64,000 bases of DNA from Mucilaginibacter saanensis (GTDB taxonomy: Bacteria; Bacteroidota; Bacteroidia; Sphingobacteriales; Sphingobacteriaceae), in NCBI RefSeq assembly GCF_014200575.1, contig NZ_JACHBZ010000006.1, forward strand, positions 254,661-318,660, given 5' to 3'. The notes beneath the pieces were generated by a model that saw only the letters and a program-made list of their open reading frames with translations, ran no database searches and was not told the DNA's origin. Of this stretch, positions 44,752 through 53,346 are shown piece by piece. The translations under genes were made by a program, and so were the position numbers. Within the stretch, counting starts at the first letter, position 1. Every line of letters begins with the position of its first letter.

Positions 44752-47703
44752 TTGATGAAAAAGCTACCTGTATTTTACTGCATTGGCATATTGGCAATGA
44801 TAAGCCTGGCTCTTTGCGTTTCCTTTAAAATTCCAAAAATACAATTGGATACGGTGAAGAAGGATAAGTGGTTTCCCTACTTTGACTTTAATGCGAGTAC
44901 TTTCAAAGAAGCGCCTCGCGAATTCGGGCCGTTAACCCGTTGGTGGTGGCCAGGGAATGATGTTGACAGCAAAGAACTGCAACGGGAGGTAAAAATGTTT
45001 GCTGATAACGGTTTTGCAGGAGTAGAAGTTCAGCCAATAGCAAACGGCCTTAGCCCTAAAATGCCTAAAGATCAGGCAGACCGGGTATATAGTTGGGATA
45101 CGCCATCTTTTTACGAACATTTACGGGCAGTAATGGAGCAGGCGCAAAAGTCAAACCTAATTGTTGACATGAATGGAGGAAGCGGATGGCCGTTGGGAGG
45201 GTCGTTTATAAACCCGGGTGAAAGTATGAGGACCCTGGCTATATCAGATACGATGATTAAAGCGGGAACCGTTTTCCATGGCAAATTACCGGTTCCGCAC
45301 AATCATGATATGAAAGCAGGCGGGATGATGGGTTCAATGTTGCAGGGAAATATAATTGATGATAAATGGGCAAACGCTAAAAGCGTCATCGCCGTTCAAA
45401 CAACAGGCCCCGCCGGAACGCAAACTGTGCTTGATCCAAAAACAATAATAGATCTGACAAAAAAAGTAAATAATGGTAATCTTAACTGGCAGGCCCCTGC
45501 AGCAGGTGAATGGAGATTGATCGTAGCCTGGGACATTCCTACTGGCGAAAAACCATCGTGTATAGCGTCAGATAAGACAAGTTATGTGATTGACCATATG
45601 GACCCATTGCTTGTAAAAAAAGCCTATGATCATTTATTGGGCCCTGCCACTGGCCTCCCTGCTTATTTCCATAAGCCTTTACGGGCCGTTTTTAATGACA
45701 GTTATGAATTTCACGTCGACAGAATGATCTCGCCCGATTTTCTGGATATTTTCAAGAAAATAAATGGATATGACATAGCGGCGTATTTATCTGCGATTTT
45801 TCAGAAGGGTTATGATCACCCCACTTATTTAGCGACGGCATATTATGGAGCGAAACCTCCTTTTGTTTTTAACGAAAAAGAGAACTGGCGGATGATGTAT
45901 GATTATGACCGTACCGTAAGTAAAGTTTTTCAGGGTAATTTTATTAAAACCAGTAACACATGGATGGCGGCGCATGGGTTAATGCACCGGACCCAGGCTT
46001 ATGGCTTTCCTGCAGACCTGATTGGCAATGCCGGAGCTGCTGATATACCTGAAGCAGAACAATTATTTGCAGAGGGATCCGAAGGGTATTTGAAACTCAT
46101 TACTTCCGGTGCCCATTTAAATCATCGTCCCGTCATTACTCAGGAGTCCTTCGTATCCATTTACCGGGCTGAAATGACTACCCCTCAAAAAATAAAAGCC
46201 TGGGCGGATAAATCATACGCTTGCGGTGTTAACCAGCTGATTTATCACGGATCACCATATAAGTATAACCATGGCGAGTTTGGCAAAGAAGGTTGGAATA
46301 CCTTCTCTTCTCCTTACATGCCGTTTGTTAATTTTTCTAATGGAATGAATGAATCAGATAATTTCTGGAAAGATATCAAGACCGTAAATCAATACCTGGC
46401 CAGGTGTCAGTATGCGTTAAGATCCGGCAAACCTAAAACTGATGTATTGATCTATATGCCATTTGTTGACCTAACGGAAGATCAGGTACCTGTAAATCCG
46501 GAGGAAATATTAAACAAGGGATATTTTAAAGGTATAGAGCCGGATATTAAGGGTTTTGGCGTTTTCGAAAGTCCGAAAAGTGTAATCAGTGCCTGGTATA
46601 CAAAACTTTGGAAAACAGTTAATGATCTTGAAGCTAAAGGTATTTCATGGGAATTTGTAAATGATGAACGCCTCCAAAAAGCCACGCTAAAGTCAGGCAT
46701 GATGGATATTGCAGGGAACCAATATCAGGCCTTAATATTAGCAAATCTACCTTATATCAATTTTTCAACGGCAAAGCATATTGATTCCCTTAGCAAACAG
46801 GGACTAAAGTTATGGGCCATTGGCGAATTGCCAACAAAACAGCCATCTTTCCTGAACTATGAGATAAATGACAGGCTGACAAAAGAATTGATGGCAGATG
46901 TGGTAGCGCAGAAAAATAGCAAACATATTGATGATGAATTGCCCCTGGCAACTATCGTTCAAAAAATAAAATTTGCCCAACCTTTTAATTTTACGAGAGA
47001 AATCACCCGGGAAATGTCGGACGGCAGCCAGCTTAAATTCATCTGGAACAAATCTGATCAATGGCAAACTATCGACCTGGTAATTAATAAAAGCCTTTTG
47101 AATCCTTACTGGCTGAATCCTGAAAATGGAACGGTTGAAAAAGGCAATGGGCACACTGCCAGTTATCAATTACCTCCTTATGGTTCGGTTATTTTATACG
47201 CTGCCGTTAGGCCGGTTTCTAAAAGTCTTGTTTCGCCTGCATCATTAAAGGATGTTAATGCACATGGAATTTTGAAAATAGAAAGCTGGAATATAAAAGT
47301 GGCTGATGTGAATATGGAAAATAGTCCGTTGATGGACTGGCGCAGCAACAACCTGTTAAAATATAAATCAGATGAAGGCAGATATGTATCAACATTTACC
47401 ATAGACAAGATCGCATCTGGGAAACACTATTTTGTTGACCTGGGAAAGGTGTTTTACACTGCGGATGTCAAAATCAATGGCGTTGCGGCAGGCAAGCGTC
47501 TGTTTGCACCCTATAGTTTAGATATAACCAGGTTTATCAAATCCGGTAAAAATCAGATAGAGGTAACGATTACCACGAACAGGAGGAATGCCTTTGTCGG
47601 AGAAGGTGTAAATGGTAATCCTTATTATGTTCAATTTAAAGGAAAGGAAAAAACCTTAGTTCCTTCGGGACTTGTTGGGCCGGTCCTTATTAAAGAATTA
47701 TGA
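44752..47703 (+). CDS. GH106-like alpha-L-rhamnosidase, intact paralogue
   Basis: 983 residues. An N-terminal hydrophobic leader (FYCIGILAMISLALCVSF) is followed by the catalytic region: FGPLTRWWWPGNDVDSKELQ, DMNGGSGWPLGG, FNDSYEFHVDRM, GADIPEAEQLFAEGSEGYL in similar form and NQLIYHGSPYKYNHGEFG. The C-terminus is a galactose-binding-like domain (HYFVDLGKVFYTADVKINGV). It resembles the broken gene at 34664 throughout, so the two arose by duplication and may have acted on related linkages. The family cleaves alpha-L-rhamnose from pectins or glycosides. The reading frame is undamaged. Confidence 0.82.
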   Translation: MMKKLPVFYCIGILAMISLALCVSFKIPKIQLDTVKKDKWFPYFDFNASTFKEAPREFGPLTRWWWPGNDVDSKELQREVKMFADNGFAGVEVQPIANGLSPKMPKDQADRVYSWDTPSFYEHLRAVMEQAQKSNLIVDMNGGSGWPLGGSFINPGESMRTLAISDTMIKAGTVFHGKLPVPHNHDMKAGGMMGSMLQGNIIDDKWANAKSVIAVQTTGPAGTQTVLDPKTIIDLTKKVNNGNLNWQAPAAGEWRLIVAWDIPTGEKPSCIASDKTSYVIDHMDPLLVKKAYDHLLGPATGLPAYFHKPLRAVFNDSYEFHVDRMISPDFLDIFKKINGYDIAAYLSAIFQKGYDHPTYLATAYYGAKPPFVFNEKENWRMMYDYDRTVSKVFQGNFIKTSNTWMAAHGLMHRTQAYGFPADLIGNAGAADIPEAEQLFAEGSEGYLKLITSGAHLNHRPVITQESFVSIYRAEMTTPQKIKAWADKSYACGVNQLIYHGSPYKYNHGEFGKEGWNTFSSPYMPFVNFSNGMNESDNFWKDIKTVNQYLARCQYALRSGKPKTDVLIYMPFVDLTEDQVPVNPEEILNKGYFKGIEPDIKGFGVFESPKSVISAWYTKLWKTVNDLEAKGISWEFVNDERLQKATLKSGMMDIAGNQYQALILANLPYINFSTAKHIDSLSKQGLKLWAIGELPTKQPSFLNYEINDRLTKELMADVVAQKNSKHIDDELPLATIVQKIKFAQPFNFTREITREMSDGSQLKFIWNKSDQWQTIDLVINKSLLNPYWLNPENGTVEKGNGHTASYQLPPYGSVILYAAVRPVSKSLVSPASLKDVNAHGILKIESWNIKVADVNMENSPLMDWRSNNLLKYKSDEGRYVSTFTIDKIASGKHYFVDLGKVFYTADVKINGVAAGKRLFAPYSLDITRFIKSGKNQIEVTITTNRRNAFVGEGVNGNPYYVQFKGKEKTLVPSGLVGPVLIKEL

Positions 47704-47859
47704 TGACACCAATGTCGCTCGAATAGAAATGGCTTTTACGAATAAATTTCACCGATATCCCGGCCGTTAATGTACAACGATAAATTCAAGGTCTTTCGTC
47801 CTCTCCAATCAAGATATTGGAATGTAATACGATCAACTATTCATAATATTAAGAGATAA

Positions 47860-50688
47860 ATGAGGAAAAGAACTTTTTTGACTTGCTGGGCTGTTTAATA
47901 TTTTGCCTGTTCTCGATTAATGCGTTAGCACAGGCACCAATCCGGGAACGTCTTTCTCTCGATAAAGGGTGGCTGTTTCATTAGGGAGATATTCCTTTTC
48001 CGGTAATCCGTGGTCATGGACAAACTTATTCAACATCGAAGGCCGGAAGTGCGAGAGGGGCCGCCGCATCAAACTACGATGATAAAAATTGGCGCAGACT
48101 GAACCTGCCTCATGGTTGGGCAGTGGAAATGCCGTATGACTCTACCGAAAATATTGCGCAGGGTTATCGTCAGCGGGGATATGGCTGGTATCGCCGGAGT
48201 TTTAAACTTAGTCCAAATGATCGCGGGAAGCATCTCGAACTTCATTTGATGGCATCGCCACTAATGCTACGATCTGGTTCAATGGGTCAGTGGTGCATCG
48301 CAACTGGAGTGGTTACACTTCATCTTATATTGACATAACACAGCTGGTAAAATACGGGGATGGCGTAAATGTTATTGCGGTGCGAGTTGATGCCGAGGCG
48401 CACGAAGGTTGGTGGTACGAAGGGGCCGGAATTTACCGGCATACCTGGTTGGTGAAGCGCTCGCCGGTTCATATTATTACAGACGGCATCTTTGCTCAAC
48501 CTGTAAAAACGGGGGACGGTTCCTGGTTGGTTCCGGCAGAGGTTACTTTGGGGAATTCCGGAAATGCGTCCGCAAATGTAGCAGTAGATATAAGCCTTTA
48601 TGATAAGAAGGGAAATAAAGTAGCGCAAGCCGAAACAAAAACATCAGTAGCAACATTACAGCAGGCAACTACATCAATTCAGCTCGCTGTTCAAAATCCA
48701 ACATTGTGGTCACTTGAAAATCCAGCGTTGTACCAGGTGAAAACAACTATCAAACAAAACGATACTGTAGTCGATGAAATTACTACAAAATGTGGTTTCC
48801 GTACCATTGCCTTCACTGCGGATTCCGGTTTTTATCTTAATGGAAAACGCGTAAAAATTAAAGGCGTATGCAATCACCAGGATCATGCGGGCGTGGGTGT
48901 GGCTGTTCCAGATGCTTTACGGGAATTCCGGTTACGAAAACTCAAAGAAATGGGCGTAAACGCTTATCGATGTGCACACCATGCTCCCGCGGCAGAATTT
49001 CTTGAGGCTTGCGACAGCCTGGGTATGCTGGTGATGGATGAGAACAGGAATTTTAACATTTCTCCGGAATATATTCGCCAGTTGGAATGGATGGTGCGCC
49101 GCGACCGCAATCATCCCAGTATTATGCTTTGGTCTGTTTTCAACGAAGAGCCCATGCAGGGTACTGAACAAGGATATGAAATGGTAAGAAAGATGAGCGC
49201 TGTCGTCAAGGTTTTAGATACAACTCGACCCGTTACCGCGGCTATGAAGGGCGGTTTATTTGCTCCCCTGAATGTTTCTAAAGCCGTTGATGTGGTCGGG
49301 TTTAATTATCATATACAAAGTTATGACCGTTTCCATCAGCAGAACCCGGATATGAAAATGACCAGTTCTAAAGATGTTTCCGCCTTCCAGGTACGAGGAG
49401 GATATTCGTCTGACCGGAATAAGCATATTTTAAATGCCTATGACAAAGAAAACGCTTCGTGGGGCTCAACACACAGGGCTGGCTGGAAAGCTGTTGCCGA
49501 GCGGCCTTTTGTAGCCGGTTGTTTTGTCTGGACCGGATTTGATTACCGGGGTGAGTCCACTCCGTTCACCTGGCCATCAGCAAGTTCATTTTTTGGTATT
49601 ATGGACCTGTGCGGTTTTCCTAAAACAGCGTATTGGATTCATCAGGCCCAGTGGAGAAATGACATTAATGTTTTACAACTTGTGCCGCATTGGAACTGGC
49701 CCAAAGACTAAATCGGTAAAAACATTGAAGTAATGGCGCTGAGTAATGCCGATTCCGTAAAAATACTACTTAATGGTAAAATGTTAGCAGGTCAAAAGGT
49801 AGATCCTTTTGAAATGAACACGTTTCACATTCCTTATCATCCAGGTAAGTTAGAAGCAATTGGATATAAGAATGGAAAGGTGGTTCCACTTTTAAAACAG
49901 AAACAACCGGAGAGCCGGCAGTATTGCAAATTATTGCGGACCGTAAAACTTTAGCCAATGACGGATGGGATGCGATGCCAATCACAATACAGGTTTTGGA
50001 TAGCAAGGGCCGTCCTGTGCCTACGGCTAATATCCCCGTAGATTTTGAGATCAGTGGCGGTGGAAGGATCATTGGTTTGGGTAATGGTGATCCAAATTCA
50101 CATGAGGCTGAAAAAGGGAACAGGAGGAGTTTATTTAATGGTTTGGCCCAGTTGATCGTACAAAGTAACGAAGGAGAGCATGCCCCCATCAAATTAGTAG
50201 CAAAATCTGCTGGCATGAAAGACGCAACTATCCTAATACCGCTTCATGCTGTAACTCCCAGGACTTTTGTGCAAGTATTGCAGTCTGTTATGGTGCTGGA
50301 ACAATGGAGAGCATCAGCCATAAGCAAAGTTCGTCCTGATCCAAATCAGAAAATAGACGATAATGACATGAACAGTTGGTTCCCGGTGACGCCCGGTCAA
50401 TTGCAGGACATGACAGGCGGACGTTATATCATTTACCGGACCACATTTAAACCCTACGATTCACAACAGAAAAATGGCGGACGGTTAATTTTTCAAAAGG
50501 TTACGGGTAAAGCTGAATTGTGGATTGATGGAAAGATGATTGGAGCAAGAAACAATGCGGTAACTGCTGATTGGACTGTGAATTTGCCAGCAGGAAGCAG
50601 GGATCGGGTAATAAGTGTGTTGATTGAAGCTGAATCTGGTAGTAAAGCCGGGTTGGGCGGTGTAGTCAGTATAGAAACCGACCAATAA
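47860..50688 (+). pseudogene. Glycoside hydrolase family 2 (beta-galactosidase-like), multiply disrupted
   Basis: The frame can be followed from ATG 47860 to TAA 50686 only after correcting five lesions: one T missing from the T run at 47874-47879 in the signal peptide; TAG at 47982 (LFH-stop-GDIPFP); one T missing near 48246; TAA at 49709 (WPKD-stop-IGKNIEV); one T missing near 49885. Recognisable parts are YGWYRRSFKLSP (sugar-binding domain), NVIAVRVDAEAHEGWWYEGA, the catalytic region RRDRNHPSIMLWSVFNEEP with the acid/base Glu, and VAGCFVWTGFDYRGE near the nucleophile. A bacterial Ig-like and a C-terminal domain follow. Clearly non-functional. Confidence 0.88.
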
Positions 50689-50756
50689 TACAAATGTATT
50701 ACGTTTTATAGCGATATTTCCGACAGTTACCTTACTCAATATTTCAGCTATTTCAC

Positions 50757-51239
50757 CCCATTTTATTAGTCTTTTATTGCTCTGTCTTACTTGTTTAAAT
50801 AGATTGCGAGAGCGTCTTTTTTATTGGAAAAAGACGCCACGAATGACGCTACGAATAAGTAACTATTTTTGTGTTTTTAAAGGTGTTTAAAAACGCCCCC
50901 CCCCTAATTAGCGAAATTAGGAGGTTTTTTATTTTTCGAAATTTAGGTTCGGGAGATTTACGCTCATGATAAAGCCATATAAATACTTGATTTACATGGC
51001 TTTATATTTTCAGCGGAGAGCTAGGGTTTTGAACCTATTGCGTTTCCGCTTCACTGAGGCCGTTTTTGGCAACTTTTGAACTTGAACGCTACGAATAACG
51101 CTTTTTTCTCATTTTACCTTTGGCGGAGAGTTAGGATTGTGAACCTTAACTCTTTTATGTTGGTAATCAGTAATTTACATTTTCAAAAGTCCTTTACTCT
51201 ACGAATGACGCAATAGCAAATGACTCTAATTGTTAATTC
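50757..51239 (+). repeat. Structured non-coding element, copy 2
   Basis: About 480 bp, a direct repeat of 32736-33197. Shared features are a hairpin at 50812-50837, an intrinsic terminator at 50897-50930, and a stem at 50971-51003 in which the T-A pair of copy 1 has become G-C (AAAGCC with GGCTTT instead of AAATCC with GGATTT). Two tandem sub-units carry the 24-base motif GCGGAGAGCTAGGGTTTTGA-type (51013-51036 and 51123-51146, 3 differences) and end in TACGAATRACGC. The complement of this motif resembles the 3' end of a tRNA-Ser. No open frame of note. Confidence 0.85.
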
Positions 51240-51255
51240 AAATATAACAATAATT

Positions 51256-51513
51256 TTAAAATCGAAAAAATCTATTTTCTTTTATCAGCGGGTCGGTTCG
51301 AGCCCAGTCTTGGGGAAAACGATGCCGCAACAGACCTGAAATCAAGCTTGATTTCCCTTCAATAATTTTTTCCTTATGCGCCATTATCTCCTTATATACC
51401 GTATCAAAAGTTGATATTTTATCCTTTTGCCAGCGTTATGAGAATTTAATTTCTGTGTCCTTAAGTAGTTGTATGCCTATTTCCTGATCTTGAGCATACA
51501 TGTCAAAAGCCAT
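51256..51513 (-). pseudogene. Small unrecognised gene with one internal stop
   Basis: From ATG 51513 the frame reads MAFDMYAQDQEIGIQLLKDT and EIKFS, then TAA (51436-51438), and continues in the same frame RWQKDKISTFDTVYKEIM, AHKEKIIEGKSSLISGLLRH, RFPQDWARTDPLIKENRFFRF, stop. Both halves look coding, so a single nonsense change in an 85-residue gene is likely. I do not recognise the family. It ends 17 bp from copy 2 of the non-coding element. Confidence 0.4.
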
Positions 51514-51571
51514 CATCTAAACCAATTGCAGATTCTACTCATTGTTAAAACTTTGGAACCTGCCGGTGTAA

Positions 51572-51796
51572 GGTGCAGCCGTTTCGCCCGTTTATACTCA
51601 TTATACTAGCTGGCTAAGGGAACAGAATTGGTACAGCATAAAAAAGGGTGATGTTATCAAGCTTTGGGAGGGTGCCGTTCCAGTAGAGGACGCGCTCTAC
51701 TTTGTTAAAGGAAAACAGCCCTTACATTTCAGTGAGATCGCTCATGTGGTGCGTTTATTAAGCGAGCAGTTTATCAAACAAAAAAATTTGCGATAG
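51572..51796 (+). pseudogene. C-terminal fragment of an unrecognised protein
   Basis: An open frame without a start reads VSPVYTHYTSWLREQNWYSI, KKGDVIKLWEGAVPVEDALY, FVKGKQPLHFSEIAHVVRLL and SEQFIKQKNLR, then TAG. It is coherent, but no domain is recognised. It lies 93 bp before the defence island and may be what is left of an older gene at the island boundary. Confidence 0.4.
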
Positions 51797-51889
51797 GATC
51801 AATAGGGGCATCAATTTATATATAGGTTTAACATATATTATGATATCATTACTAAAGTTATATCTTAGACAAACCTTATTGACTTCACA

Positions 51890-52486
51890 ATGTCTGACGC
51901 CTTGCTTTACAAATATCGGGGGATACAAAACTTTAAAAATTTTGTCGATATTTTGATGAAAAATCGCCTTTACGCTTCCGTTTATAAAGCGCTGAATGAT
52001 CCTATGGAGGGTCAATATTATTACAATAAAGGTGAATTGAATAAACACCTACTACGTAAGATCAGGGATGACAAGGGTGATCTTAAAATTTGTTCATTAT
52101 CGCGGAAAAAGGACAATGAGTTAATGTGGTCGCATTATGCTGACGGTCACCATGGTATTGCTATTGGGGTTGAGATCGACCGCGAAGCTTATGATGTACG
52201 TCCGGTTGACTATACCGGCCTTGCCTACTTGAGGGGGAATGAAATAGAGCACGACTCCGCCCGTCAAATATTATCCCATAAGTTGGATGTTTGGCGTTAC
52301 GAAGAAGAGGAACGGGTTTTTGTCAGTGGAGGCGATTTTGTGAATGTTACCGTACGGGAAGTTATCGCAGGACGGGTCATGAGCAACTACGATTTTGGGC
52401 TGATCAGAGACCTGATCTATAAGATCAACCCTGCTATCAAGCTGATCAAAGCAGCGACCTTCATGGACACTACTGAAATTCTTTAG
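51890..52486 (+). CDS. DUF2971-type protein
   Basis: 198 residues, cytoplasmic. LLYKYRGIQNFKNFVDILMK, RLYASVYKALNDPMEGQYYY, LKICSLSRKKDNELMWSHYA, DGHHGIAIGVEIDREAYDVR and DVWRYEEEERVF are the hallmarks of the DUF2971 family (Y/F at the start, NDPxE, WSHYA, GxxIGF-like and the E-E-R end). The biochemical function is unknown; members often lie in defence islands. It lies 9 bp before the HEPN gene, so the two form a pair. Confidence 0.8.
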   Translation: MSDALLYKYRGIQNFKNFVDILMKNRLYASVYKALNDPMEGQYYYNKGELNKHLLRKIRDDKGDLKICSLSRKKDNELMWSHYADGHHGIAIGVEIDREAYDVRPVDYTGLAYLRGNEIEHDSARQILSHKLDVWRYEEEERVFVSGGDFVNVTVREVIAGRVMSNYDFGLIRDLIYKINPAIKLIKAATFMDTTEIL

Positions 52487-52495
52487 GCGGGCAAC

Positions 52496-53224
52496 ATGGA
52501 TTTTGGAAAGTTATACCTGACCTCTTTGGACTTCTACTTTCGGGATACCCGTGGATTCGGGAAGTTTATTGAGGAATATATCACACAAACTGTAGAACGA
52601 TTTGATGCGGATTATCCTATCAAGGAGGACCTGGAATCATCTAACCCGGATTTTTACCACTTTTTAGTGGATGACGTTTCCGAGAAATGGTGGCAGTTCA
52701 GCCGTGATTATCCTTGCGAATTCAGAGCTTCCTACATTTCGCAGGTGTATAGCGGCATCGATACTCACCTGGCCAAAGTTTGTATGCTTCATTATCGCAC
52801 GCATCAGCCCGAAAAGGCATGGTTTAAAATCAATAACGTGAATGAATGGAAAAAAAAATATAATTACCTGGAAATCTATGCTAAAGTAGATTTCACAGAT
52901 CTACAAAAGGAGTGGGACTTGCTTGATGAGATCAGAAAGATCAGAAACCAGATCGTACATCACCATTCCGGTGTTAGTTCCAGTGATAAAGATTGGGCGG
53001 CCATCAGGGAATTTATTTTAGCAAATCCGGAGATGATCACTTTTAAAGATGATGTTGATGAAATTGATGAAGAAAAAGGGGTGCCGCTCCATGAAGCCAG
53101 GCTCGGTTATAAATTTAAATTCTTGATAATAAGCCCCGCATTTGCAGCGCTTGCGATTAATACGGCCGAATCATTTTTTAAAAAGCTTTTACCGCAGATC
53201 TCATTTAATAAAGTATCATATTGA
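52496..53224 (+). CDS. HEPN-domain-like protein, candidate ribonuclease
   Basis: 242 residues. The helical protein contains LDEIRKIRNQIVHHHSG with R150-N151 and H155, fitting the RX4-6H catalytic motif of HEPN ribonucleases. The surroundings (long helices with charged faces) fit as well. HEPN proteins act as RNA-cleaving toxins or effectors in abortive-infection and toxin-antitoxin systems. The pairing with the DUF2971 gene suggests a two-gene effector/regulator module. Family level is inferred from the motif, not from a search. Confidence 0.7.
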   Translation: MDFGKLYLTSLDFYFRDTRGFGKFIEEYITQTVERFDADYPIKEDLESSNPDFYHFLVDDVSEKWWQFSRDYPCEFRASYISQVYSGIDTHLAKVCMLHYRTHQPEKAWFKINNVNEWKKKYNYLEIYAKVDFTDLQKEWDLLDEIRKIRNQIVHHHSGVSSSDKDWAAIREFILANPEMITFKDDVDEIDEEKGVPLHEARLGYKFKFLIISPAFAALAINTAESFFKKLLPQISFNKVSY

Positions 53225-53346
53225 AGCAAGATGTTTAACTTAAAAATAGACATTGACTTTCTAAGGCTTAGCTATTTAAATTTCCTAAACACATACACTC
53301 GCATTTAAAAATGTCTATTAATCTTATATGCATAATTTTATTTTAA

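Noticed and set aside
50711..50735. GATATTTCC-GACAG similarity to the 5' part of the recombinase gene, as sign of a recombinase relic beside copy 2
   Set aside because: Only about 20 bp agree, and the match does not extend on either side; it may be chance.
51295..51330. tRNA-like TpsiC arm (GGTTCGAGCCC) suggesting an attachment site at the island edge
   Set aside because: The T stem does not pair, no other tRNA part is present, and the complementary strand reads as a coherent protein remnant (RFPQDWARTDPLI) through the same bases.
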